Shown here one piece after another: positions 21,178 to 31,656 of a stretch of DNA of 64,000 bases. Every line of letters begins with the position of its first letter. Position 1 is the stretch's first letter. This stretch comes from Auricularia sp. M13 (taxonomy: Eukaryota > Basidiomycota > Agaricomycetes > Auriculariales > Auriculariaceae), in assembly GCA_037042915.1 (NCBI GenBank), contig CM073194.1, positions 2,542,001 to 2,606,000 on the forward strand. Direction: 5' to 3'. A program made the position numbers and the translations under genes. The notes beneath the pieces were generated by a model. The model searched no databases. It had not been told where the DNA came from and worked only from the letters and a program-made list of their open reading frames with translations.

Positions 21178-21252
21178 GAGCAGGACATTCTACTGCAAAG
21201 TATTTGGGTGACAGTCCATTGTATCGCTGAGAATAATCAAATAGAGGTGTGA

Positions 21253-22050
21253 GATATAGAGCACCATGAATAGTAAATTTTCATCCGCTTGTCCAGGGGG
21301 TGCTTCTTTGGGTCAGTCTGGACCTACTCGCCGGCAAGTATGTAAATCGTATCCGCGCTGTAACGCATATCTCTGTAAGACGGGTTCGTGTTTGCTTAGC
21401 ATCAAACCGAATACACTGATGACCTTGAACAGGGTCTCAGACTGCACGAGATGACCAAGGGTTCCGTCGTCGAAAGACGATCCGATATTGATGATGTGGG
21501 GCGATCCGTTCAAGGCTACAGCGCACACCGTGGTGGCGCATTTACCACAATATCGCCGCTCGACTCTTATACTGCCTTTTCGACTGCTTCGTTTACTCTT
21601 CTAGCATACTTGTGTCTGTAATGGAGAGCTCGTTTTCCTTGCCGCATTTTCGACGCTCAGATTCGCTGCCCTGACTGCAAACTGCAGGAACCTCATCATG
21701 AGGAAACCGGGGTCAAAGTCCGAGTGCTCCGACTACCGGCGCGCTTCGCCGGTACAGAAAGTGCGCGGGATTCGGGTGGCGCGGGCCCATGACCAAATTG
21801 TCCCGTATGCCAAATAACTCGACGGGGAAACTCGTCCGTTTTATTCGAGCTTCGTGAGCGAGAATGAGCGCGCAGAACCGCTGGCGACCCCGGCACAGCT
21901 GATAAAATCGAGCCCTCCCATCCGAGGACACTTCCAGTCAACCAAGGTCTATGTCCCTCCCAGAACCCTGCCGCTTTTGTTTAACATCTAGTGACGCTCG
22001 GTTTTTTCATTCCTCCTCGAATCTCGAATCTCTAGGAGCCACTGATCGTC
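21253..22050. other. No gene seen
   Basis: Only short overlapping frames are present, without domains or convincing promoters. Confidence 0.4.
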
Positions 22051-22587
22051 ATGCCGCATGAAGATCATCCGAACGCTTCCGAACGCCTTGATCGTACTCA
22101 TGTACGCGTCATTGGCGCCGGTTACGATCCCAGCTTCAGCATCATTGGCGCCCATTACGATCCCAGCTTCAGCATCCTGCCACGGTTAGCTGCGGTAAAT
22201 CTCGTGCAATATGCTACCAAAATACTCAATTTCATCCTGTTCACGCACCGATCGCGTGTTCTTGTGCTTTACGGGGCGACGCATAACCTGGTTAACTCCG
22301 TGCAGCTGGAATGCCTGCGGAGACTTGAAGTTGAAGCACTCGATTTCCCTATGTGCGTCGGCTGCAATCGGAGACAAGACGGATCTGCGATACGGCAATC
22401 GTTGCTTTGTTCCCCTCCCAGGGTTCGTTCTCCGACTCCGGGGTCTCTCTCGCCCTTGCCTTTCCTCTGTAACGTCTGTGTGCCAAGACGATGCCAAAAG
22501 CAACCAAGGTGGGTAGTTTCGCACTCGTTCTTGCAACGTCTGAGTTCGTGTGTAGATGCCTGTGCAATCGGACTCTTCGGCAAGTAG
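22051..22587 (+). CDS. Hypothetical protein with an internal 11-residue duplication
   Basis: The 178-codon frame from the ATG at 22051 holds a 33-bp tandem duplication (22111-22176), giving I-G-A-(G/H)-Y-D-P-S-F-S-I twice. Downstream are hydrophobic stretches and several Cys residues (F-P-M-C-V-G-C-N). A pyrimidine-rich leader precedes the ATG. I recognise no family and the frame could be fortuitous. Confidence 0.35.
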   Translation: MPHEDHPNASERLDRTHVRVIGAGYDPSFSIIGAHYDPSFSILPRLAAVNLVQYATKILNFILFTHRSRVLVLYGATHNLVNSVQLECLRRLEVEALDFPMCVGCNRRQDGSAIRQSLLCSPPRVRSPTPGSLSPLPFLCNVCVPRRCQKQPRWVVSHSFLQRLSSCVDACAIGLFGK

Positions 22588-22864
22588 CCCCGATGCCAAC
22601 AAACCGTATGCATCATTGCGTAGCCATCTCAAAGATAATATCTTGACAAGACTACAGAAAGGGAACCGCCAGTGAACTAGAGCTCGGCCTAGGTCTCATA
22701 GCGGCCTTCCGCGGCCTAACGGGAGGGGCAGGAGAGACCGTATGTGACCGTTCCTCAGCGACGGCGAAATCTCACGATTCCGACGTAGGGGTGTATTCTT
22801 GAGACATTCCCCCATACTCCCAAACTCCCACATCTCGAAGCCTTCCTGGAGGGGCTGGGCAAAA

Positions 22865-22934
22865 GGACGTCCGTACGCAGAATGTCCGTACCCAGGACGT
22901 CCGTACCCAGGATGTCCGTACCCAAGATGTCCAC
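22865..22934. repeat. 15-bp minisatellite, about 4.5 units
   Basis: The unit GGA(C/T)GTCCGTACCCA repeats four times, with a diverged fifth. On the minus strand it encodes a G-Y-G-(H/R)-P pentapeptide repeat in a frame open from 22950 to 22696. No start, promoter or domain supports a gene there. Confidence 0.8.
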
Positions 22935-23149
22935 GAGGTACCGCGCGCAATCGCCAAGCAGGGCGGCAGGTTGAAAGGAAAGGAACTCCTTGATTATTTG
23001 GGAGTTAGCGAAGCCAGAGTTCGTTTCCTTGCCATGGTGAGTTCCTGAGCGTGCCAACTAAACCGAGCTGAACGCCGTGCAGACCGTGGAGCTAAATTTT
23101 CCCTCCTGCCATGTGATCAAGTGGAATCCCGCCCGTGTCGTCCTTAAAG

Positions 23150-23440
23150 CACTCGCAGTACGTCAACAGGCGCATCGAAAGCCACGACGTGCGTTAATCC
23201 ACGGAGTAGAACCTCGTGGACGACAATGTGACCGTGGAATCGATCGTCTCCATCGTAATGACGTCTGCTGAAGCGCCTTACTATGACAGAGAAACTGTGA
23301 GTGGACGCTTGCTCGTCCATTGACATGTCCTCATAATGGCCGGCAGCTGCGTTTCCTGGCGACGTGATTATCGGCGCGAGGCTGCCGGATGGAACCATAA
23401 TTCCGTGCGTTACGTTGGCGGCGCAGCCGCTCGGCGAGCT
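23150..23440 (+). pseudogene. Coding-like fragment, unrecognised, disrupted
   Basis: Pieces in different plus-strand frames look like protein: Y-V-N-R-R-I-E-S-H-D-V-R, then D-D-N-V-T-V-E-S-I-V-S-I-V-M-T-S-A-E, then, after a GTGAGT...GGCAG intron-like stretch at 23297-23346, F-P-G-D-V-I-I-G-A-R-L-P-D-G-T-I-I-P. They do not join in one phase, so this is either a broken gene or one with further introns. I could not assign a family. Confidence 0.4.
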
Positions 23441-23739
23441 GGCTTGATCAGGCGAAGGCTACGAGTCCAGGATACAGGTCCAAGTGAGATATCTATGGCG
23501 ACTCTTCTCGGACACATACTTTCATGCGAATACACACTCGACCAGTTCTGAACCAGTCGTCCATGACATCGTAAAAACCGAGGACTTGGGCCACGACTAG
23601 GGGCCAGTTATGCCAGGACATGGAGCCTACACTGTGTTCGCACAATACGGTGCCAAAACGGGGGATGGGACTTGTACAGTGCCAATGTGAGCGCACATAG
23701 AAGATTTAGTCAGTTTGATCTAGCAGGCCGCATGGCTAA

Positions 23740-24340
23740 GGAGACGGAGAGGTCATCGGCTGCGCCTGGCGGTCAAAATCCCCGCGGGCGCGCGCGCCTT
23801 GGCGGTTGCAGAATGTGGTCGATATTATTATAGCAGCAGCCGCTACGGGCCAGTTTGAGCCTGAATACAGGACGCGCAATTGACCCTCCGCCTCTACCGC
23901 GTCTTTCGAACCCATTGGATGCGGTTTACTCACGTAAGAGCTCACGATCACGCAACGCCCACGAATGCAGGCTTGCACGCTGTGCATGAAGGGCGACTTG
24001 GTCGCATGAGTCATCCACCCGCGCCACTCCCCAGCCCTGATGGTTCAGCCTTTTGATAAGATCTCCTGCGCGATGAACAGCAGTGCGAGCAAGCTGACGT
24101 TCCGGTGCGGGCAAGAAGGATACCGTCGGAGTTCGGAGCAAGCCGAACCGTGTCTTGTCCTCCGATTTTCTCCTAGCTTTACCTACCTACCTTTCCATTC
24201 CATCCTGGGCGCCGCGCGCACTGGGGTATACTGCTATCCATGCACCTGAAACCCAGAAAATACCGGATACCCGCTACCAAGTAGCCCTACGAGTGACGCT
24301 GGCGCTCGCCGCTTGCTTGAGCCAGCGCTGGCCGCTCGAA
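23740..24340 (+). repeat. Repeat family A, copy 3 (partial, diverged)
   Basis: The region around 23970-24300 follows family A copy 1 in the same orientation (the GGGCGACTTGGTCGCAT anchor, the TACCGTCGGAGTTCG anchor, the CTACCAAGTAGCCCTACGAG anchor) with many substitutions and a CTTACCTACCTAC-like insertion. Confidence 0.7.
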
Positions 24341-24582
24341 CGTCCGGCCGTGGCGCTACACACCGGGCTGAATGACCGTGGCTATAATTTCCCTCAGAGT
24401 AGTCCAGACTGCCTTGCGTGTGAGGTTGTGGCTCGTCGCATGCGCTGAAAGACTACCGGGCATGATAGCGGTCGGTGTCAGTTCAGAATTCGCAGAACAG
24501 GTCTTTGGAAGACATTCAAGTGTGGATGTCTTGCTCCAGCTGCTATAAAGAATACAATTCCAAGCCGTGCATCGTGCTTCCG

Positions 24583-27170
24583 CTAGACGACCTGTCTTGA
24601 AGCTTGAATATCAGTGCCATTGCACGCCAAAAAATGCCTTCTTGCCTCCCAGACCTTTTCCTTGCAGGTCCACATATATTCCAATCTCCGTGGAAGGCTC
24701 GATACCCGATTGTGTGATGATTGTGAGCTGGATGAATGCGGTGTTGAAGAACATTCGCGCGAGCTTCTGCCCAAGTCGTCCTTATCAGCTACCGCGGCGA
24801 TGCCAGCTTCAACTGGCGGACGGCGCGCACCAGCTGACCGTCGGCTCAGCACATCGCTGAACGCTAGCGGAGATATATGGGGATTCCCAGAGAAGCGCGC
24901 CGTGAGACGGACTCCACGCCAACGGCCCTCGCGCGCAGCGTCCTTATCACGCGCCAAGTCCGCCTCGCTCGACCTCGGCCGTGCCACATGACTGTTTGCT
25001 ATCGCGCGATGCTTGCCGTGAGGGCGAGCCTCGCCTCGCGACTCTCTTCAAGAGTACCGCTCTCTTCATGGATCCGCCTGACGCGAAACGTGCACGCGCG
25101 GAAGCGCTAATCGCCCACGGTGCTTCCAATCCAACGAACGGGAGGATAACTCTCATCAAATGTGACTCCCCGACATCTGGTCACTGTTGATTTGGCCGGA
25201 ATACGGAAGGTACAATTACTATTTTGCTAAAGACAGGGAAGAGGTTTCGTGTAGCACAGGGTGATCGAAAACTATTGAAGGCACTGCTATTCAAGGAAAC
25301 GTGCAATGGACAGACGCTACGGGAAATGCAATTTGTCCGCCGCAACTACGGGTAAAGCTCGAGGGTTCCCAGGACGTTATCGCTACTTGGTGTGACAGGC
25401 CCGTCCCAACCTGAGCTCGTACTGAGCGGCGGGTTAGAACTGCCGCATCGTGACGCTGGGGCCGCGCTCCGCGGCGGGAATGTATTTGCACGTCGTAACA
25501 CCCCAGTGCTGGTAATCGACGGACCCTCGATACGCCGTAAAGTCGTGGTCACGTCCCAGTCACCGAGGGAAACGGGCAACGGAAATTGAGGTATGCTCGA
25601 GAGGCTTCCTCTTCGACTATCCCAGCGCGGCTGAGAAGTATGATCCGCGTCTGTGGAGGTCGATGTCGACCCAGCAGACAAAGAGGAACCCGTTCCGTTC
25701 GGAAGGCTGCAAGGCTCGGCGGACTCCGACGGACTGCCCGCGTCACATTCGAGCTCGAAGACCTGCAATGAAAGGCTGCACCCTGAGCTTTCATCGAACG
25801 CGATGGGAAGCGACTAGACGCCAGTCAACAATTGCGGACAGGCTCTTAAAACTGGCAGATGGGCAAACCTTTTGCGCCCGAAGATTCGCGCGACGCTGAA
25901 ACCGATACGAGTACGTATGAGCTGCGAGTGAAAGGCGAATTCCGCTTCATGAATTGCCTCGTCTGCGGCTTGAGCAGCAGATCGCATGGCCTGAATCGCA
26001 TTGGGTAACAAATCCTTTCCCGGTCCTGAGAATGGATGAGATCGTCATCTCTCTTCAAGGGTGCCAATGGCTCACCGGAGGAGGCGGACGCGAGCTGGGA
26101 CAGCAAAAGGGGATATCGGCATATACGTTGTACGGGTTTAATGAGAAGGTCAGCAAAGCGGAGCGCCCTTGGTGGCACGGAAAGGGTGGGGGGTGCTCGA
26201 TGCTGGGTCACAGCTTGCGTGGGACAGGAAAGTGGCGAAGGCAGATGTACTTGGGGATGCCCGGCGGCTCTTGCGGAATAAGAATGAACCGAGAGAGGAG
26301 AACCTTAAGGTGGATACCGCCGGGGCAGCGGCAGGATGCTGTTGAAGCTGGAGGGCGGAGGCAGCCGTTGCACAAATTCTCTCAAACTCGGAGAATTGTA
26401 CTCGTCGTCCGACGTGACGGAGAGCCTCAGCCGCAGCCAAGTGACCATGGCAATACGGTATGTAAAGCGAGAAATCTGACGCCTGCTAACAATGAGCGCA
26501 CTGCGCCCTACCGCACCGGACAGATTGAACCCACCGAATCGATGAAGGCCTGCGCAACGGTCTGAATGGCGTCCCTCGACCTCGTCTTCAGCGCAGGAGC
26601 CAATGAGGGATAGCTTACGCGCGAATGCCGTATGGAAGGCCAGCAGATCGGCAGAGTTGCGCGCCACAAGCCCAGACCTTTTGGGCAGTACAGATGGTAA
26701 GCGGGCAAGATAGATGTGATTCAAAGTGGCGAGGTAGCTGACGTAAGCCTGCTCGGAGTGCACTATTTCGAGGAGCGCATGCAGTCTACGTTCAGATTCG
26801 GAATATGACTTTCGCGGCCTTGGAAGTGACGGTGGGTCGTTCGCCGGGGATCTGGCAGAGTCGACGTATGGTAGCTCGGAAATAGGCTTAGCGTCGATAA
26901 GTAACTGCGAGCGCGCGCCCTCACGGACGTACCGAAGCGTGCTCAAGTGCATGGACGTCCTGCGTGGATGGTTCATCAGTGGTAACTTTAGACATTGTCG
27001 ACAACAGCGAGAAAGCCTACCGTAATCAGCGTCGACCTGTAAGCATGAGTACATGTTGACTGGCCATCCGGATACAGCACAGTGGGAGTTTCAGCCGGAA
27101 CGGCGAGTCAGCAGTTGAACGCATGACCCGGAGGCTGGCAGCGCACCTTGTCAGTGCCCATTTCGGGCAT
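24583..27170 (-). CDS. RhoGEF (DH-domain) protein, intron-containing, possibly frameshifted
   Basis: RhoGEFs load GTP on Rho-family GTPases at membranes. A short exon 1 (M-P-E-M-G-T-D-K, from 27170) is followed by a GTGCGC donor. The 26305-27054 frame carries the DH start (R-L-H-A-L-L-E-I-V-H-S-E-Q-A-Y-V). Around 26120 lies the diagnostic DH helix F-A-D-L-L-I-K-P-V-Q-R-I-C-R-Y-P-L-L. Then come A-M-R-S-A-A-Q-A-A-D-E-A, a Ser-rich stretch (25346-25768), and a possible C-terminal piece at 24583-24987. Frames change several times; some changes fit introns, but others, such as the one after A-F-A-R-K-L-S-L-I, may be true shifts. The first exon and promoter resemble those of the C2H2 gene at 15537. 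A second copy lies at 49119-50337. Identity as a RhoGEF is secure; intactness is not. Confidence 0.72.
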
Positions 27171-28676
27171 CCTGCCGTCGTACTGAAGCGCGGTGCGAGG
27201 TACGAAGAAGAAAAGCGCAGAGCCGCACACATATACCATGTACGCCACCGGCATCATCTACTCGCAGGATCGCCTCTCCGTTGAGTACGTTCGTGTACTC
27301 ACGCGCAACCTTTTCCGCCGTGGAAGAATTCATGGGCCGGCATCCCCGCAATCGAGAAAGCCACGTGCAAATCAGAAATCGTCGACAGGATAGCAAGTTT
27401 GCGATCTTCTATTCGCGTCGACCGTCTGCCCCGCGTAACTGCCATATTTGGCGGACAACTCGCCTCACCTGGCACGGAGATATGCTCGTACTCGCCTTGC
27501 AGCATAACGGGAAGTACACGAGTGTGACCAACGAGGGTCTCGTGCGCAGAGCCATTAGAAAGTTTGTTGCCTAATCAATACCCTTTACACACTCTAATGC
27601 AAATTACAGGTTCCTGAATGCCGTTCCAGCGAGAGGTTGGGCGCCGAGATGTATTCCTTGAAGATTTACCGAAATGTAGCTGTGCCGTTTTCATGATCAA
27701 GAGATATCGAGTTAGATGTTGACGAAGTGCCAGGGGAGTATATACGCAGGAATGAGCAGGATATATTAGCTGAAATGAGTTCCGAGGTGGTCTGCGAGTT
27801 AAAGAGCCATCGCCTCGCAGATCGCGCAGCGCAGTATACTCCAGGCATGATAGTCCCAGGCGGAACACTGGCGTAAGGGAGAGATTAGCGAACCCTCGAA
27901 TGAGTCGGGCACTGGTCGGGCAGCGGCGGCGGCGCGTCGGTTCTTCGGTCCGATGCGGCGTTCGGTCCACGTTTATTCACGCATTCTGAGCATTCATCAC
28001 TTACGAGCCCTTTCGCAGCACCGGAGGCCGCAGGGCAGCTTTGAATGCCGCATTCCGTTCTTCTAAACGTCGCGCGGCTCCGGAAACGTATGGCGTCGTT
28101 CTATCGATGCGGACCACAGAGTGTCACCGAGTTGGAACTGCCTGCCACATGTGAGAGCGCAACGATAATCTTCAAACATAAAGTCTGCGAAGGAGACTAG
28201 CAATGTAGCAGGTATTGCCCGCAAGGGCCTGTGGGGGTTCTGATTACCGCATCGGCAAGAATCAAATATTCATGTTCTAGCCACTCTCATGACATTTCGC
28301 TTTCACATTGGATATCTGCGCAACTCTGAGTAATCTGTGCACCTTGCAGCTGCATTGCCAAGTTATCCCGCCAGCGCAGAAGTACAATCTCGTCGCCACT
28401 GGCCTGAGCCGTTGCGCTTTGAAAAATGTGCTTCATGTTCCTCAGTGTTGGAGTATATTATTAGCAAGGAGGTTCTCTCGGAGCTTATACTTTCCAGCTG
28501 AAAGACGACGTCGCGGCTTCTCACTTCTCTGACGGACAGGCTTACCCTTCACCGATATTGCTCGCTCGCTGCACCATCAGCCGAAACCCGGCAACACTAT
28601 TTCGACCCTCGGGCTGGGACACGTACAGGTTACCGATCTACTTCCTTCCTGTACCGAACCCGCGCGTCAGCAGACT
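27171..28676. other. Promoter module of the RhoGEF, then no recognisable gene
   Basis: Up to about 27300 the sequence is a diverged relative of the C module (GTCAGTGCCC, GCATCCTGCC, AAAGCGCAGAGCC anchors). From 27300 to 28670 I see only short frames with no domain. Confidence 0.4.
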
Positions 28677-30119
28677 TCAAGCTTCAGCGTCCACCATCTC
28701 CATCCAGTTCATCTGAGGGAGAGCGAGTATTGATTCGATTTCGTTTGACACCCCCAGCTTTTCGCCCGTCGCCCGGCTGAACCAGGGCCGCGCATGCCGT
28801 TGTATGACAGAGCCGAGAACGTTCTTGCGGTGAGTGTCAGTTATAAGGGATATGTCTCTTAGAACGACGCGGAGCGAGGTCGATGTATCGACATCCATGG
28901 TTCTTTCGATGAATTGCTGCAGGGAGAGCCCAGAGATAACCACGGGTAGATCGCCAGTTCTCTGCAGCTCCAGGGTTTGAAGTCTAGGGCACACCACAAA
29001 CCCAAATAAGGAGAGGTCACATTCGGCGGGAAGTCGATGCAAGGAAAGGCAAAGCGTTTCGAGGAGCGGAAATACGAGCCTCATTTCACACAGCCGGCTG
29101 AACACGAGTTCGAGGGAGACTGCGAGCACCACGAGTTTATCCGAGGGCAAAAGCGCGCACAGAAAGGCAGCGGACGTCATATGCGGTATGTCGAGGTTCT
29201 CGAAATACCGGACAACGGACCCATCATGTGCCACAATGGCCGCCTGCCCTGTTAAGTCGGCGCCGTGCCAGTAATACGGGCTCTTCATCGAAATGCATGC
29301 ACACACCAGGTTGACTTTTGGTGAGACGTGCCGAATACCGTGAGCTGGAGGTTTGGAAAGGTGAATGAGAAGTGTTGCAATGTTTGCTGTTTGGGGAAAG
29401 AGCAACCATTCTTGATTGTATATGGCTAGACTTGATATCGGATCGAAAGGTATCCCTGTTGGGTGAGGAAGAAAGCGACCATCTAGCGTAAAGGGGTCGA
29501 GCTGTCGACTACGGGGTAGCCAAGAGAGCACCTGTGGAAGTAACGCCGGGACGCGAATGTACAGTGCTTGTACTGTGTCAAGAGTATGCGTGATCGGTTG
29601 TATGGCGGCCGATAAAGGTACATCGAAGAGAAGGACTCGACGAAGCGTCGAGTATGAATGTGCGTGGAACATTGCAGGAATGGGTTGCATGTCGGGTGTG
29701 GCACCATTGACGAGTACGCGCAATGTTTTCAGCAGGGGAGCTCGGAAATGAAACATCGGCAAGATAAGTTCAGCTGACTCCGGCGTGAAGAGCAGCGAGA
29801 GCTCTTGCGCTCGATGGATGTGTAGGCAGAGTTACGGTAGTATAACATCTGCCATGATGGAGCAGGCGACACGGCATCGCAAGAACAACGAGAAGGTTGA
29901 CTCGGGGCGGGCGCAGGCATTGAGCCTGTCGACAAATAGCGCGGCCGATCCGGGACTCGACGAATCGTCTGTGATGGAGAGGTACTTCCAATACGTGGGA
30001 TGGCCGCGAGAGAGTAGACGCCAGGCGTGGCAAACGTGAGTGCAAGAAATGAGGTCGTCAAGGTCTACGTGGTCGAAGACGGAGTGAAGCAGCTCCGGCG
30101 GCACGAAAGAGGGCGTCAT
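28677..30119 (-). CDS. F-box protein, two exons, 465 aa
   Basis: F-box proteins are substrate adaptors of SCF ubiquitin ligases. The ATG at 30119 starts P-P-E-L-L-H-S-V-F-D-H-V-D, L-I-S-C-T-H-V-C-H-A-W-R and Y-W-K-Y-L-S-I, the typical F-box helices of the large Agaricomycete F-box families. A 45-nt phase-0 intron (29802-29846) joins to a second exon of 1,125 nt. That exon has leucine-rich, LRR-like spacing (A-P-L-L-K-T-L-R-V-L; L-Q-T-L-E-L-Q) and stops at 28677. The reading is uninterrupted. The ATG is preferred over an upstream in-frame TTG. A TTTAAA box on the minus strand lies about 65 nt upstream. The target is unknown. Confidence 0.82.
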
Positions 30120-30220
30120 GGTGAACAACGAGCTTGCTACAGTGCTGCGGTCGCAGGTAAGGCGCTGCTGGTGAACGCGAGTCTTTTAAAGGATATCCAA
30201 CGGCGGTACACAATGTGGCA

Positions 30221-30322
30221 GTGGCGACAAGACCGAAAGCACAGCAACGTCAGCGAGATGTGGCGCGGGATTGGCAAAGACCGGCATTGACCGAGAGGCG
30301 GTTCATCTTCGACTGTGGCTGT
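30221..30322 (-). repeat. Element F, copy 2, upstream of the F-box gene
   Basis: This is the reverse complement of element F copy 1 (19862-19958) with small differences. It ends about 100 nt upstream of the ATG of the F-box gene, in the same gene-relative orientation as copy 1. Confidence 0.7.
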
Positions 30323-30947
30323 AATGTCATCCTGTGTGCGCCGGCTCGTCTCTACAAGCAGCGCACATACGGAAGCATAGACCAGCGCCAGCATGTCCCT
30401 GATCTCGATGGAGAGTCTCAAGGCTCTACCGATGCGCGAACGCTTGCGGGCACTCACTGCGAATGAGCAGTTAGCTCTTGTGCTCAGCAACTTCGCATTA
30501 AATGTTTTCGAGATTTGGAGGGCGAGAAAAGATGTATCCCCGCGGAGATGGTAGTGAGAATATCAGTGTGTGGCTCAATTCTATATAGATAGTATCAAGA
30601 CCTCGATGATGCATCTATCAGCTCTGAGAGGTAACTTTGGCCGTCGACGGGACAGTTTGCATCCCTACCGGCAGTGCGTGACGCTGTCGCTACTGTGACG
30701 CCTTATTTGCGGCCACATAAACAGTGCGAGGGCAGCGAGCTTTGGTGGAAGCGCTGTCACGCTGAATCGACGAAGACTGTCTGCAGCGCCTGAATCCCGC
30801 CCGCGACGAGGACCCCGAGGGACGCCGACTGTGTGCTCTTCTAGAGCGCTGGCTGGGACAGCACGTATTCTCCGGCTCGCTGTCCCTTCGTTCCTTCCCT
30901 GGTCCCCGATCGTCGATAAAATGAGATACTTTGTTTCCTTAGACTTA
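30323..30947. other. No gene seen
   Basis: There are no ORFs with domains and no clear repeats until the MITE at 30948. Confidence 0.4.
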
Positions 30948-31124
30948 GGGACGTAAGCCGTCCCGTCGAGGGGTGACGGCCGTCTCGAGACGGGCGGAGA
31001 CGGGTACGGCCCGTCCTACAGACGGCCGTCTCATACGCAGTGGTCCAATGGCATGGACGGGACGGGCTGGAACCCGTCCCGTCCGTCCCGTCTACACGGT
31101 TTGGACAGGTACGGCTTACATCCC
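30948..31124. mobile_element. 177-bp MITE flanked by TA, with terminal inverted repeats
   Basis: The termini are GGGACGTAAGCCGT and ACGGCTTACATCCC, inverted repeats of 14 bp with one mismatch. Each is flanked by TA (30946-30947 and 31125-31126), as expected for a Tc1/mariner-type target duplication. The interior is packed with GACGGG/CCCGTC blocks and two GACGGCCGTCTC palindromes, so the element can fold extensively. There is no coding capacity. Confidence 0.75.
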
Positions 31125-31656
31125 TACAAGTTAAACTAGATCGTACCAAACACGCTTCCTTCTTGGTGCATGCACTGCGTATTCCGCTGTAGTCGTGCAC
31201 TATAGTCCGCACCGTTGTCGACGCGGCGACGACGACCAGATTCAGCTATACAGTATACAGCCATATCCTTAGACTTGAAGCACACACAGCGCCTGCAAAG
31301 GTACTTACGGTTCCCTAGGAACCTCATCTTGTCAGAATTTGGGTTACCGATCAAGTTACTATAAATGGGAAGTCGGCGTTCCACGTCAGTACTTGTATGC
31401 CCGATCTTAAGGCCTTTGGATCCTTCGTACTGGCTGTGAATACTGTACAGTGCAGTTGTGGCGAATCTTTTATATATGAAAACACAGAAAGTAGTTCCAT
31501 TTTCAATGCCTATTAGTGTTACAACTTATTCAAGCCCGGCACACGTCGTCGCGAGTGGGGAGATGGAAGCAAACCGGCACACAGCGCGCGCCGAGTGCGC
31601 AGTAACCGACGCCTCGCTCCTTGTTTCATTCCTTCTCAACCGTCAGAGTGGCCAAT
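31125..31656. other. No gene seen between the MITE and the transposase
   Basis: I looked for CACTA-type element ends here and to the right of 35570 and found no convincing matching pair. Confidence 0.4.

Noticed and set aside
22865-22934. CRISPR-like or telomere-like array
   Set aside because: The 15-bp units are directly adjacent without spacers, and the unit is not TTAGGG. It is a plain minisatellite.
30120-30128. F-box gene start at 30128
   Set aside because: That codon is TTG. The ATG at 30119 is in frame and directly precedes the F-box.
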